Origin: an uncultured Caulobacteraceae bacterium
GTDB taxonomy: Bacteria; Pseudomonadota; Alphaproteobacteria; Caulobacterales; Caulobacteraceae
Reading direction: 5' to 3'
Length of the DNA: 64,000 nt
NCBI GenBank assembly: GCA_903872075.1
Contig: CAIQJF010000100.1
Span: 1-64,000, forward strand
Below the pieces are notes generated by a model. It searched no databases and was not told the origin of the DNA. It saw only the letters and a list, made by a program, of their open reading frames with translations. Positions within the stretch are counted from its first letter, which is position 1, and every line of letters starts with the position of its first letter. The translations under genes and the position numbers were made by a program. Below, one piece after another: positions 1 to 10,275 of this stretch.

Positions 1-141
1 GCTCGCCGACGTCCTCGGCCGCATCGCAGGTCACCCCGCCCGCCAAATCGACGAGCTGCTGCCGTGGAACTGGAAGGCCGCCCGCAGCGCCGAGGCCGCA
101 GCCGAATAGCTACGCCGATGCGGGGTTCGCCGGATGCTTAC
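1..141 (+). mobile_element. Right end of an IS66-family element: transposase C-terminus (CDS 2..109, LADVLGRIAGHPARQIDELLPWNWKAARSAEAAAE*) plus terminal repeat ending ...CCGGATGCTTAC
   Basis: The RIDELLPWNW-type C-terminus is characteristic of IS66 TnpC. The downstream ...TTAC (reverse complement GTAAGCATCCGG) resembles IS66 termini, which begin GTAA. Confidence 0.75.
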
Positions 142-864
142 GTCCGAACAACTCTCAGGTTCCTGTTATTCGCGGAAATCTTGCCATCATTGCCAAGTCG
201 TCTCGAGTCATACGTACGGAGTCAATACGACCGCCGACGCCAATGCCTCAACCGTTAGGGGCCGAACCCGATTTCATTTCCGCGCGGAATATTATAGACA
301 ATATTTCCATCGGAATTCATGTGAAGACAGCCGAAAATGCTTACTCGGCGATCCATTGCGGCGGCCGAACATTTGGGCGGTGAAAATATTGGCGGGCGCG
401 CTCCGACGCGCAGCCAGAAATAACCCTCTTGGGTACTATACGTTCGCACATACTTTAAGGGCAATGGAATATAGGAAATATACCTATATGCGGATGATTT
501 TCAGCGGATACACAATAGCATACAACAGCTATCAGGCACTAACAACGAACAACGACGATAAAAATCGCGGCCTCGTTGCCTGTTGAGACGCGGGGGGGGG
601 CTGGCATGGCGTGCATGACTCAAGAACATTCGACCCAAAGCGACAAATGTTCGCCGTTGAATGTGGTTTTATCCACGAACAATTTCACCCTTTCGCCTCA
701 CTATACTCGCCTTAAATATCGTTTTTCTCCCATTCAAACTGTCATCGGACGGCTAGATGCGCTAAAACTTCTCCTATATACTGGCTCAATTGTCGGTGGC
801 GTCGCGTCATGGTCGACTTTAATATACACGACATATCGCATTTTCGGGAATTAGGCGGTCTCGA

Positions 865-1416
865 TTAAGGTCCGACTCGATAGCCGTCGGCCGGCTTCAC
901 CCAAGCCACCTTGCGCACGATGTCCGGACGCGGCGCGCCATCGACCGACACCTTCGTTTGCAGCGCTCCCTCCGACGCGGGCTCATAGGCCGTGCAGATT
1001 CGCTTGCCGAGCATGCTCTGCAAAGCCGTCTTCACCGCCTGCTGCAGGCGTAGCGTCTGGCTCGGATTGGCAGGTTTTCCCTCGACGACGAAGGTGGCGC
1101 GGTCGATGTCCGGCTCACCCAGCGTCCCGCAGACCTGGGCGTTTTCCACCACCACCGGCGAGACCGTCGTCATGATCAGCGGCGGCGAGGACGACAGCAG
1201 GGCGGTGGCCGTGTTGAGGATCGCGCCATCGGGCCCCGCCGCATAGGCGCCGATCGACTCGCAGCGTTTCTTCGCGGGATCGGGTGCGTAGCATTGCACC
1301 GCGCCGGACCCGGCTTCGGTGATTGGGGGGGGCAGACCGCCCGCCGCCGCGAACGCGGGAAGCAGCAACGCGGCGCTGGCGGCAAGCGGCGCCAGCTTGG
1401 TGGTGGTCTTAGGCAT
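865..1416 (-). CDS. Hypothetical secreted protein with signal peptide
   Basis: ORF with N-terminal MPKTTTKLAPLAASAALLLPAFAAAGG; overlaps the start of the upstream gene. Confidence 0.7.
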   Translation of the reverse strand: MPKTTTKLAPLAASAALLLPAFAAAGGLPPPITEAGSGAVQCYAPDPAKKRCESIGAYAAGPDGAILNTATALLSSSPPLIMTTVSPVVVENAQVCGTLGEPDIDRATFVVEGKPANPSQTLRLQQAVKTALQSMLGKRICTAYEPASEGALQTKVSVDGAPRPDIVRKVAWVKPADGYRVGP

Positions 1417-2269
1417 CGAGCTTGAGCACCTTCCGTGCATTGTCCCGCAGGAACTTCGGCCAGACGTGGTCCTTGAATGGCGCGTCCCGCAAGTCGGTCA
1501 TGATTCGCTCCAGCGACAGCCCCATGGGGAAATAGCCGGCGTAGATGATCTTGTCCGCGCCGCGGCTGTTGGCGTAGCGCACGATCGCCTCCGGATAGTG
1601 CTTCGGCGCGAAGGCTGAGGTCGAATAGTAGAGGTTGGGCCACTTCAGCATCAGCTTCACGGCCAGATCCTCCCACGGCTCGCAGCCGTGTCGGGTGACG
1701 AACACCAGCTCGGGGAAATCGTACATCACCTGATCGATCAGCCGCACCTCCTGCGGCCACATGGGAAACCGCGGGCCCGGCACCCCCGCGCAGGAGAAGA
1801 TCGGCACGTCCAGCTCCACGCACTTGGCGTAGATCGGGTACATCTTGGCGTCCGCGATCCCCACCTGCGGATTGTAGCCGGCGTTGAAGGCGGCGAAGGC
1901 CCGCACGCCGAATTCCTCGTACTGGCGCACCATGTCGCGGATGCCGGCCATGCCCGCGTTGGGATCCACGTTGCCGTGCGCGATGAAGCGGTCCGGGTGA
2001 TCCTTCAGCGCCTTGCGGCTGACCTCGCCGCCGACGCCGATCATGCCGATCTCCACCCCATAGCGGTCCATTTCGCGCAGGGTCAGGCTGATGGGATCGC
2101 CCGCGCCGTAGAGCTCCTTCGGCACGTTCTTGAACATGTATTCCACGGGAAAATCGAACTTGGCTGAAGGGTCCTTCAGCTGCTCGCGGATGAAGTCGTA
2201 CATTTTGAAATCGTCGGCCGGAAAGCCGATCATCGTATCGACGATGCCGATCCCCGAGGGCATGGCCAT
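1409..2269 (-). CDS. Amidohydrolase family (TIM-barrel metal-dependent hydrolase)
   Basis: GIVDTMIGFP..., DRFIAHGNVDPNAG, RHGCEPWEDLAVKLMLKWPNLYYSTSAFAPKHYP: amidohydrolase_2-like pattern. Confidence 0.8.
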   Translation of the reverse strand: MAMPSGIGIVDTMIGFPADDFKMYDFIREQLKDPSAKFDFPVEYMFKNVPKELYGAGDPISLTLREMDRYGVEIGMIGVGGEVSRKALKDHPDRFIAHGNVDPNAGMAGIRDMVRQYEEFGVRAFAAFNAGYNPQVGIADAKMYPIYAKCVELDVPIFSCAGVPGPRFPMWPQEVRLIDQVMYDFPELVFVTRHGCEPWEDLAVKLMLKWPNLYYSTSAFAPKHYPEAIVRYANSRGADKIIYAGYFPMGLSLERIMTDLRDAPFKDHVWPKFLRDNARKVLKLDA

Positions 2270-2420
2270 GGGTCAAGCTCCCCGCCAGCATGTGCGGCGC
2301 CGATGGCCGGCCAACGGGCGATCGGCCGGAATCGGATTGGCGAAATTGTCGAGCATGGACCCTCCCCGGGGGTTCGTTTTCAGGCAGGTTAGGCGATAGA
2401 ACCGCGCCGCGTCACCCGCG

Positions 2421-3191
2421 ATGACGAAGGGGAGCCCGCAGATGGCAGCCATGCTCGGACCGTGGGTGGGAATCTTAGCCTATTTCGTCGTCGCCTCACT
2501 CGGACTGTTCGGCGCGGCGCGGCTCGCGCGGGCTCTCGGCGGACGCGACTTCGCCGGCTTTCAACTGCGCTACCAGTCGATCACGCTGCTGCTCGCCATC
2601 GCGGTCCTGTCGGCAACATGGCTGATCGACCCCGCCGCGTTCACGCGCTTCGCGCGGGTCGGCGACATGGCAGCGCCCGCGGGGCCGGTGTCCTGGCCAG
2701 GCGTTGCGCCGGGCGACAGCTGGCGTACGGTCGGCCTGACCATCGGCGGGATCATCACCCTGGCCACCTTGGGCTTCCTGCTCGTTCAGGCCCGCCGTGA
2801 CCAGCCATCGCCGCGCGCTGTGATCGCTCTGGCGCCGCTGATCCTCGCCGCCGCGGCCGCCAACGCCGTCACGGAGGAGGCGCTCTACCGCTTCGTCCCC
2901 GCCGCGGCCCTCGCCGGCGTGCTGGCGCCGGCCGCGATCGTGGCGCTGTCCGCGGCGGGCTTCGGTCTGGCCCACGTAGGGGGAACGCCGGGCGGTCCCA
3001 TCGGCGCCGCCATGGCCGCCTTCCTGGGCGGGTTCCTGGCCAAGGCGCTGCTGGAGACCCAGGGCGTCGGCTGGCCGATTGCGATACATTTTGTGCAGGA
3101 CGTGGTGATCATGGCGTTCCTGGCGGCAAGCCCGCCGCTCCAGCGCAGCCGGGGTCTGGCGACGGCGGACAGGCCTTGCGCGCCTGGTTGA
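2421..3191 (+). CDS. CPBP-family intramembrane metalloprotease-like protein
   Basis: Multi-TM protein with EEALYR, FGLAH and HFVQD motifs (EExxxR / FxxxH / HxxxD). Confidence 0.75.
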   Translation: MTKGSPQMAAMLGPWVGILAYFVVASLGLFGAARLARALGGRDFAGFQLRYQSITLLLAIAVLSATWLIDPAAFTRFARVGDMAAPAGPVSWPGVAPGDSWRTVGLTIGGIITLATLGFLLVQARRDQPSPRAVIALAPLILAAAAANAVTEEALYRFVPAAALAGVLAPAAIVALSAAGFGLAHVGGTPGGPIGAAMAAFLGGFLAKALLETQGVGWPIAIHFVQDVVIMAFLAASPPLQRSRGLATADRPCAPG

Positions 3192-3232
3192 TCGGGTCTT
3201 CACTCTCCCCCAGGCAATCAAGGGAGGCGAGC

Positions 3233-3724
3233 GTGCGCACTTTGGGACTGGGACTTCTGGCGGCGATGACGATGGCGGGGAGCGCCGTGGCGGCGACCAG
3301 CACCGCGGACCTGACCGCGCCTATACACACCTTCCTCGACGCCTTCGACAAGGGCGACATCAAGACGGCCGCGTCGACGCATCTGCCCGACGCCGTGATT
3401 ATCGACGAGGTCCCGCCGTACATCTGGCGCGGCCCGACCGCCTTCGCGGACTGGGCCAAGGATCTGACCGCCAATGACGCAAAGCTGGGCATCACCGAAG
3501 AGAAGGTGATCCTCGGCAATGTGGTGCGCACCGAGCACGACGGGTCCCACGCCTATGTGGTCATGGCCGTGGTCTACGCCTTCAAGGACCACGGCGCGCC
3601 GATGCATGAGCCGGCGCGCATGACTTACACCCTGCGCAAACAGGCCGGCGAATGGAAGATTTCCGGCTGGGCCTGGACCGGGCCCAAGCCCAGCAAGGGC
3701 GAGGCTCCGGCGCCGAAGTCCTGA
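3233..3724 (+). CDS. SnoaL/NTF2-like secreted protein (DUF4440-like)
   Basis: GTG start preceded by AGGGAGG; signal peptide; TFLDAFDKGDIKTAASTHLPDAVIIDEVPPYIWRGPTAF pattern. Confidence 0.7.
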   Translation: MRTLGLGLLAAMTMAGSAVAATSTADLTAPIHTFLDAFDKGDIKTAASTHLPDAVIIDEVPPYIWRGPTAFADWAKDLTANDAKLGITEEKVILGNVVRTEHDGSHAYVVMAVVYAFKDHGAPMHEPARMTYTLRKQAGEWKISGWAWTGPKPSKGEAPAPKS

Positions 3725-3734
3725 GGCGGTTGCC

Positions 3735-4985
3735 CTAAGCCACCCACGCCCCGCCGGCGTTGCCGCGGTAACCCAGCGCCTGATAGGCCCCGTCCACCAC
3801 GGCCTGGCCGCGGGGGTTGAGTAGGATGCCGGGGCCCATCTGGTTCATGGAGTAGCCGAAACTCATCTTGCACTCAGGGTCGGCGAAGCCGATGGAGCCG
3901 CCGGCCCCCACATGTCCAAAGGCCGCCTCGGAGAGGATCGCCGAGCAGGACTCCGTGTTCTCGAGCTTGCGGTTGTCCATGGACTTCATGAAGCCCAGCG
4001 AGAAGCGCGTGGGGATCATCAAGGTGGCGTCCTCATGGGTGGCCACGGAAACCTGGCCCATGCGGGTCAGGGTGTCTGAGCCCACCAGCCGGCGGCCGTT
4101 GAGCGATCCGCCATTGGCCAGGGGCGCATAGAGGCCGGCGAGGCCGCGGCCGTTGGAGCAGCCGGTGGCCGAGCCGATCTCGGCCGCCCGCGCCGCCCGT
4201 TTGTTGGCGTTGAAGCCGCCGCTGTTCAGCATGAACTGCGCCGTCGGGCCTGTGGGGTCGCCGCGCATGGCCAGGGCGATGCGTGAATTGCGCGCCTGAT
4301 CGTCCACCGGCGCGGCCAGCATCAGGGCCACACGGGGCTCATGTTCCTCGGGCAGGCCCATCCAGAAATCGACGCCCTGCGGGCCGGTGACCTCCTCGCG
4401 CAGGAAGACGCCCATGCGCCGGCCCGTGGACCGCCGCACCATCTCGCCTACGGTCCAGGCGCTGGTGACCCCGTGGTAGCCGTTGCGCGTGCCCGGCTTC
4501 CAGAACGGCGTTTCCTTCTCCAACATGGCGACCATGTAGTCGTAGTCGTAATAGGCGCCGTCCTTGAGCTTCTCACGCAGGCCCGGCAGGCCGACGGAAT
4601 GGTCGAGCATCATGGAAACCTGAGCGCCCTCCTTCCCGGCCTGACCGAACTCCGGCCAATAGCGGGTGACGGGCGCGTCCAGATCGAGACGGCCGCGGTC
4701 AGCGGCCATGTGGGCGCACAGGGCCGAGGCGCCCTTCGTGCACGAATAGACCACCGTGATGGTGTCGGACTTCCAGGGATCGCCGCCGGGCGAGACCTGA
4801 CCGCCCCACAGATCCACGACGGTCTTGCCCTCAAGGGTCAGGCAGACGCTGGCCCCTACCTCACCGCGGCGCTCGAAGTTCTCGACGAAAGCGTCGAGCA
4901 CGGGCGCGAAGCGCGGGTCGCAATGCCCCTCGACAAGGCCGCGGGCGGTGGTCTTGGACACCTGGGTCACGAGCAGTCCCTCCAT
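3735..4985 (-). CDS. Serine hydrolase / class C beta-lactamase-like esterase
   Basis: SCTKGASALCAHMAADRGRLDLDAPVTRYWPEF contains the SxxK motif; C-terminal GHVGAGGSIGFADPECKMSFGYSMNQM. Confidence 0.85.
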   Translation of the reverse strand: MEGLLVTQVSKTTARGLVEGHCDPRFAPVLDAFVENFERRGEVGASVCLTLEGKTVVDLWGGQVSPGGDPWKSDTITVVYSCTKGASALCAHMAADRGRLDLDAPVTRYWPEFGQAGKEGAQVSMMLDHSVGLPGLREKLKDGAYYDYDYMVAMLEKETPFWKPGTRNGYHGVTSAWTVGEMVRRSTGRRMGVFLREEVTGPQGVDFWMGLPEEHEPRVALMLAAPVDDQARNSRIALAMRGDPTGPTAQFMLNSGGFNANKRAARAAEIGSATGCSNGRGLAGLYAPLANGGSLNGRRLVGSDTLTRMGQVSVATHEDATLMIPTRFSLGFMKSMDNRKLENTESCSAILSEAAFGHVGAGGSIGFADPECKMSFGYSMNQMGPGILLNPRGQAVVDGAYQALGYRGNAGGAWVA

Positions 4986-5026
4986 CTTGTGGTTGCAAAG
5001 CTCATGCAGGCGGATGGCGGCTCAAA

Positions 5027-6259
5027 TCAAGGTCTAACCCTCGCGGCGCCTCGCGACCCGCCCGGCGGGTCGCTCAGCAGGATCAGTTCGAGCGCCGATT
5101 TGACCAGCCACGCCCCGAGCAGCCCCGGCGCTCCGAACCAGCGCGCGCCGGCGTAGAACAGCGCCGTTCCCACCGCAGCGCCGGCGATCGCGCCGACCGT
5201 GGCCCGTCGCCCCCGCCCCTCGCCCTGAAGCTGAGACAGCCGCAGCTGCGCGAAACCGTTGACCGTCACGGCGGCGGCGAACAGCCAGATCGCCCAGCCG
5301 AACGGCGCGGCCAGCCATTGCGCCGGCGCGGCGGGCGACACCGTGAGAATCGCGGCCACAACGGTCAGAAACACCGCGCCCGCGAGGGCCGTCAGCAGCC
5401 ACGCCCCGCGCACAAAGCCCCGGGCGTCGTGGCCGGCGGCCTGCCGGGCGAACAGGATCGGCGCGAGCACATAGGGGATCAGCCAGAACTTCGAGAGCAG
5501 TTCGAAAACAAGATAGTAGCCCGCATAGTCCGCTGCGGTGAGCCAGCGCAGCCCGATCACCCGGTCCGCCGACCCGCCGACGGCGGCGACCACGGAAACG
5601 GCCGCCAGGTCGAGCCAGCGGCGATTGGCCAGTTGTGCGGCAGCCTGTCGCCAGGGGCCGCGTGCCGCGGCGACGGGACGGCCCAGAACCAAGGCCAGCA
5701 GAAGAAGCCGCGCCAGGGTGGATATCGCCAGCGCGGCCGCCAGCGGCAGGCCCATGGCCAGGCACGCGCCGCCGAGGGCAATTCCCCCGGCCAGGCTGCC
5801 CTGCTTGAGGCCGATGGCGGCGGCGTAGCGCCCTTCGAGGTCGAACAGGACCCGAAGATCGGTGGCGCCGAAACCGGCGAAGGCGATCGCAGGGGTCAGG
5901 GCGAGTGCGGACGGTGCGGCGGAGGGATCGGCGAACGCCCAAAGAAGCGTCAGGATGGGCGCGGCGATCAGCGCCTTGAGGAGACCGGCGGCCAAAAAGA
6001 CGGTCTGGGGCGTCGCGCCGATCCCGGCCTCGGTCAAGGCTGCGGCCTTGACGGTCCCTGGCTCCAGACCGGCCGACAGGCTCGCCACCAGCACGAAGGC
6101 GAGGAAGCTCTTCAGCACGCCGGGCGACACCAGACCGCGCAGCGCGAACACCGTGCCCAAAATGACGACGGCGGCGGCCACATAGGCGGCCGTCACCAGC
6201 AGCGCCCGGCCGCCGAGCCTTAATCCGCGCCGCAGGGTCTGGGGCTCTTTGGCGGTCAT
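5027..6259 (-). CDS. Multi-pass membrane protein, possibly polysaccharide flippase (Wzx/MurJ-like)
   Basis: About 12 hydrophobic segments; DRVIGLRWLTAADYAGYYLVFELLSKFWLIPYVLAPILFARQ resembles flippases. Confidence 0.55.
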   Translation of the reverse strand: MTAKEPQTLRRGLRLGGRALLVTAAYVAAAVVILGTVFALRGLVSPGVLKSFLAFVLVASLSAGLEPGTVKAAALTEAGIGATPQTVFLAAGLLKALIAAPILTLLWAFADPSAAPSALALTPAIAFAGFGATDLRVLFDLEGRYAAAIGLKQGSLAGGIALGGACLAMGLPLAAALAISTLARLLLLALVLGRPVAAARGPWRQAAAQLANRRWLDLAAVSVVAAVGGSADRVIGLRWLTAADYAGYYLVFELLSKFWLIPYVLAPILFARQAAGHDARGFVRGAWLLTALAGAVFLTVVAAILTVSPAAPAQWLAAPFGWAIWLFAAAVTVNGFAQLRLSQLQGEGRGRRATVGAIAGAAVGTALFYAGARWFGAPGLLGAWLVKSALELILLSDPPGGSRGAARVRP

Positions 6260-6369
6260 GAACCTTCCGCGGGCAGGGTCCGCGCCGGACCTCAGGGATT
6301 CCATCGCATTGCTGAAAATCCTCGATAAGGCTATGGGGCCCTAAGTGCGAGACGGCTCGCGCGCGGGAT

Positions 6370-6843
6370 ATGTTGTCGATGAAGGCTCTGTTTTTCGCCG
6401 CGATCATGGTTATTGCGGGCGCGTCGCCCCTGGCTCTGGCGGCGAAGACCAAGCAGGTTTCCCCCGCCGATCAGGCCTACTGCGAGCAGAAGTGGCGGAC
6501 CCTTCCCGCCAACAGCCTCGCCCGCCCGCTCGGCAAGAAGGCCTATATCCAGCAGTGCCTCAACGACTGTCCGCGCGAGGCGGAGGAGAAGCTGCGCAAG
6601 ATCTCCAACGAACGTCAGCGCGGCTATTGCGAAGTCCGGTGGACAGAGATCGTGGCGGCTCACGAAACGGCCGGTCGCACCCACGATGAGTTCATCCGCA
6701 CCTGCGCCGCCAGCTGCCAGGTGATCCTGGCGCCGGTGGCGAGCCAGGCCGGGTTGCTGGGTGGCGGCGCGGCTGGCGCGGCGGGTCTGGCCGGTGGCGC
6801 GGCGGCCGCAGGCGGGGGCGGCGCTCGCCCCGCCAGCCCATGA
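6370..6843 (+). CDS. Hypothetical secreted Cys-containing protein with an internal duplication
   Basis: Signal peptide; two YCExxW...C...C modules; Gly/Ala-rich C-terminus. Confidence 0.65.
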   Translation: MLSMKALFFAAIMVIAGASPLALAAKTKQVSPADQAYCEQKWRTLPANSLARPLGKKAYIQQCLNDCPREAEEKLRKISNERQRGYCEVRWTEIVAAHETAGRTHDEFIRTCAASCQVILAPVASQAGLLGGGAAGAAGLAGGAAAAGGGGARPASP

Positions 6844-6868
6844 ACACCCGGAAATCTCAAACAAAAAA

Positions 6869-6890
6869 CCCGGCGCGTCGCCGCGCCGGG
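6869..6890 (-). terminator. Rho-independent terminator for rplS
   Basis: Stem CCCGGCGCG-TCGC-CGCGCCGGG flanked by AAAAAA on the + strand, i.e. T-run on the minus strand. Confidence 0.85.
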
Positions 6891-6926
6891 TTTCTGTAAG
6901 AGGTCAGGCAGGCTGCTAGTCGAGGC

Positions 6927-7316
6927 TCAGGCCTCGGTGTCGTCCTTGCCCATGTTGCCCGAGGTGCGCTCGGCGATCCGGGCCGACTTCCCGCGACGAT
7001 CACGCAGATAGTAGAGCTTGGCGCGACGGACGGCGCCGCGACGCTTTACCTCGATGGATTCGATCATCGGGGAGAGGATCGGGAAGACCCGCTCGACGCC
7101 TTCGCCGAAGCTGATCTTGCGGACCGTGAAATTTTCCTGGAGGCCGCCACCCGAGCGGGCGATGCAGACGCCTTCATAGGCCTGAACGCGCTCGCGCTCG
7201 CCTTCCTTGATGCGGACATTCACCCGCAGGGTGTCGCCGGCCTGGAAATAGGGGATCTTCTTGCCGTCGAGGAGGCGAGCAACCTCTTCCTGCTCGAGCT
7301 GCTGAATCACGTTCAT
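6927..7316 (-). CDS. rplS: 50S ribosomal protein L19
   Basis: [54 protein letters not shown]... Confidence 0.98.
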   Translation of the reverse strand: MNVIQQLEQEEVARLLDGKKIPYFQAGDTLRVNVRIKEGERERVQAYEGVCIARSGGGLQENFTVRKISFGEGVERVFPILSPMIESIEVKRRGAVRRAKLYYLRDRRGKSARIAERTSGNMGKDDTEA

Positions 7317-7342
7317 CTGTTCAAACTCCTGATTTACTGGGC

Positions 7343-8053
7343 TTAATCGCCCTTTGCCTGTTGATTGGCGAGATGCGCCGCCCACAAATCCGGGCGCCGC
7401 TCCCGCGTCGTGTTCTCCCGTTGCGCCTTGCGCCATTTGGCCACCTCACCGTGATGACCCGACAGCAGCACATCGGGGATATTTTGGCCTTCGAACGTCC
7501 GCGGTCTTGTGAACTGCGGGTGCTCGAGGAGACCGTCCTCGAAACTCTCTTCACTCAAGCTGGCCGCCTCCCCCAGAACGCCGGGGATCAGCCTCACGCA
7601 CGCCTCGATCACCACCTGGGCCGCCGCCTCGCCGCCGGCGAGCACCGCATCCCCGACCGAGACCTCCTCGAACCTCCGCGCGTCGAGCACGCGTTGGTCG
7701 ACCCCCTCGAACCGGCCACACAAAATGACCACGCCCGGCGTCTGGGACCACGCCTTCACCCGCGCCTGGGTCAGGGGGCGACCTCGGGCGCTCATATACA
7801 GAAACGGCCGGCCGTTCGCCGCCACGCTGTCCAGCGCCGAAGCGATAACGTCCGCCCGCATGACCTGCCCGGGCCCACCCCCAGCGGGGGTGTCGTCCAG
7901 GAAGCCGCGCTTATCCTTGGAAAAGGCGCGAATGTCCACCGTTTCCAGACTCCACAGGTTCTGCTCCCGCCAGGCGGTCCCGATGAGCGAGACGCCGAGG
8001 GCGCCGGGAAAGGCGTCCGGGAACATGGTGAGGACGGTGGCGGTGAAAGGCAT
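7343..8053 (-). CDS. trmD: tRNA (guanine-N1-)-methyltransferase
   Basis: [20 protein letters not shown]..., [35 protein letters not shown]; adjacent to rplS. Confidence 0.97.
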   Translation of the reverse strand: MPFTATVLTMFPDAFPGALGVSLIGTAWREQNLWSLETVDIRAFSKDKRGFLDDTPAGGGPGQVMRADVIASALDSVAANGRPFLYMSARGRPLTQARVKAWSQTPGVVILCGRFEGVDQRVLDARRFEEVSVGDAVLAGGEAAAQVVIEACVRLIPGVLGEAASLSEESFEDGLLEHPQFTRPRTFEGQNIPDVLLSGHHGEVAKWRKAQRENTTRERRPDLWAAHLANQQAKGD

Positions 8054-8126
8054 GCGTGTATCATAGGGCCCGCGACAGCTCGGCGCGAGCCGGTCGTCCG
8101 GACGGGCGGAACAGGGGAAACAGCCG

Positions 8127-8516
8127 ATGACCATTCCCGATGGCGGCGAGGCGGCGCGGCCGTTTCTGCCGACCCTGGATTTCGGGGCCAGCAGGGCTTT
8201 CTACACGGCGCTGGGCTTCACCCAGGTGTTCGATGGCGAAGTCGCCATCTTCACCATCGGCGCCACCAGCCTGATCCTGCAGCGGTTCTACCAGAAGGAC
8301 TGGGCCGAAAACTGCATGATGCAACTGGCCGTGGACGACATCGCCGACTGGTGGGCCCGCATCGAAGCCCTCGATCTGCCCGGCCGCTTCGGCGTGCGCC
8401 CGCCCCGGCCGCCGAAACGGGAGCCCTGGGGCCTGACCGTGGCCTATGTCTTCGATCCGAGCGGGGTGCTCTGGCACATCACCGACCGGCCGGCGGCGAC
8501 ACCGGACGCCACCTAG
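8127..8516 (+). CDS. VOC-family protein (bleomycin resistance/glyoxalase fold)
   Basis: [27 protein letters not shown]... [14 protein letters not shown]. Confidence 0.85.
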   Translation: MTIPDGGEAARPFLPTLDFGASRAFYTALGFTQVFDGEVAIFTIGATSLILQRFYQKDWAENCMMQLAVDDIADWWARIEALDLPGRFGVRPPRPPKREPWGLTVAYVFDPSGVLWHITDRPAATPDAT

Positions 8517-8550
8517 CGTCCGCCGTCGCTCGCGAGCGGCCCCGCGGAGG

Positions 8551-8685
8551 CTATTTGGCGTCGCGGGCGGTGTCGGTGACGGCGTGGCCGGCGCTGGAGA
8601 CGTCCTTGCCGGCGCCTTCGATGGTGTTGCAGGCGCTCAGGGCCAGGCCGGCCGCGAACAGGCCGATCGCGATGAGTTTACGCAT
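8551..8685 (-). CDS. Entericidin A/B-like lipoprotein
   Basis: MRKLIAIGLFAAGLALSACNTIEGAGKDVSSAGHAVTDTARDAK*: lipobox LSAC followed by NTIEGAGKD. Not in the supplied ORF track (44 aa). Confidence 0.9.
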   Translation of the reverse strand: MRKLIAIGLFAAGLALSACNTIEGAGKDVSSAGHAVTDTARDAK

Positions 8686-8880
8686 TGAGGTGTCTCCGGG
8701 AAAATAGTACGCGTGATCACCGACGGATGATCATCGTGCGCCCGCAAGGTTGGCGCGCCCGGAATACCGAATACAAGCTCGAAAGAAATATAGGCTGGCG
8801 GCGGCGCGCCGGCGAAACCTTTACCGGATCCAGCCGTTCTATGGCTTTATCGCCGCTAAACCTGGGGTGCGACGCAAAAC

Positions 8881-8904
8881 GCCGCCGGCCTTACGGCCGG
8901 CGGC
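8881..8904 (-). terminator. Rho-independent terminator downstream of the thiolase gene
   Basis: GCCGCCGGCC-TTAC-GGCCGGCGGC with +strand AAAAC on the left, i.e. GTTTT on the minus strand. Confidence 0.75.
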
Positions 8905-8931
8905 GTCAGCTAGGTCGAAATCGACTGAAGT

Positions 8932-10104
8932 CTAGAGACGTTCGATGATCGTCACATTGGCCAGGCCGCCGCCTTCGCACATGGTCTGCAGGCCGTAGCG
9001 CTTGCCGCGGGCCTTCAGGGCGTGGATCAGGGTGGCCATCAGCTTGGTGCCCGAGGCGCCCAGCGGGTGGCCGAGCGCGATGGCGCCGCCGTTCACGTTC
9101 AGGCGCTCGGGATCGGCGCCGATCTGCTGCAGCCACGCCACCGGCACGGAGGCGAAGGCTTCGTTCACTTCATAGAGATCGATGTCCTCAATCTTCATGC
9201 CGGCGCGGGCCAGGGCCCGCTTGGTGGCCGGGATCGGGGCTTCCAGCATGATGACCGGATCGCCGCCGGTGATGGTCAGGCTGTGGATGCGGGCGATGGG
9301 ATCGACACCCAGGGTCTTCAGGCCGGCTTCGCTGACCACCATGACGCCCGAGGCGCCGTCGCAGATCTGGCTTGAGCTGGCGGCGGTGAGCTTGCCGTTC
9401 TCCTGCAGCAGCTTCACGCCCTTGATGCCGTCCATGGTGGCGTCGAAGCGGATGCCCTCATCGACGGTGTGCAGGGTCTTGTTGCCCTCGGCGTCGGTGA
9501 TCTCGATGCCGACGATCTCGTCCTTGAAAGCGCCGCCCTGGGTGGCCGCGATCGCCTTCTGGTGGCTGCGATAGGAGTATTCGTCCAGCTGGTCCTTGGT
9601 CAGGCCGTACTTGGCGGCGACCATCTCGGCGCCCATGAACTGGCTGAACTGGATGTTGGGATAGCGTTCCTTCTGGCGGGGGCTCATGGGCGAGCCGAGA
9701 CCGGCCTGGGCGGGCAGGATCACCGGGGTGCCCATGGGCACGCGGGTCATGCTCTCGACGCCGGCGGCGATGACGATGTCCTGGGTGCCGCTCATCACCG
9801 CCTGGGCGGCGAAGTGCAGGGCCTGCTGCGAAGATCCGCACTGACGGTCGACGCTGGTGGCCGGCACGCTTTCCGGGAAGCCGGCGGCGAGCACAGCGCC
9901 GCGGGCGATGTTGTTGCCCTGCTCGCCGGCCTGACCGACGCAGCCCATGATCACGTCTTCCACCAGGGCCGGATCGGCGCCGGTGCGCTTGATCAGATCG
10001 TTGAGCACCTGACCGGCGAGGTCGGCGGGATGCCAGTCGGCAAGCTTACCCTTGCGGCGGCCACCGGCGGTGCGGGTGGCGGCGACGATATAGGCTTCGG
10101 CCAT
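8932..10104 (-). CDS. Acetyl-CoA C-acyltransferase (thiolase)
   Basis: VDRQCGSSQQALHFAAQAVMSG (active-site Cys), VNVNGGAIALGHPLGASG, TMCEGGGLANVTIIERL. Confidence 0.95.
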   Translation of the reverse strand: MAEAYIVAATRTAGGRRKGKLADWHPADLAGQVLNDLIKRTGADPALVEDVIMGCVGQAGEQGNNIARGAVLAAGFPESVPATSVDRQCGSSQQALHFAAQAVMSGTQDIVIAAGVESMTRVPMGTPVILPAQAGLGSPMSPRQKERYPNIQFSQFMGAEMVAAKYGLTKDQLDEYSYRSHQKAIAATQGGAFKDEIVGIEITDAEGNKTLHTVDEGIRFDATMDGIKGVKLLQENGKLTAASSSQICDGASGVMVVSEAGLKTLGVDPIARIHSLTITGGDPVIMLEAPIPATKRALARAGMKIEDIDLYEVNEAFASVPVAWLQQIGADPERLNVNGGAIALGHPLGASGTKLMATLIHALKARGKRYGLQTMCEGGGLANVTIIERL

Positions 10105-10275
10105 GGGGTTAATCTCCGGATGCGGACCTTTTAGGCGGCTCCGCGTGTGAAAAAGGGACGGCGGCTAGATAGACCCTCACCCTAACGTCAGCCAAGGGCC
10201 TTCGATGCCGGGTGACGCGGGCGGCGGGCCGCGTTAGAAGCGCGCCTCGCGTTTTCGTCCAAAGGTTTCCCCGCC

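Noticed and set aside
134-854. ORFs 134..586 and 576..854 as genes
   Set aside because: No recognisable family and mutually overlapping. Kept only as an unexplained AT-richer region.
5034-6452. 472-aa Arg-rich minus-strand ORF
   Set aside because: Alternate frame of the flippase-like membrane protein; no domain signature.
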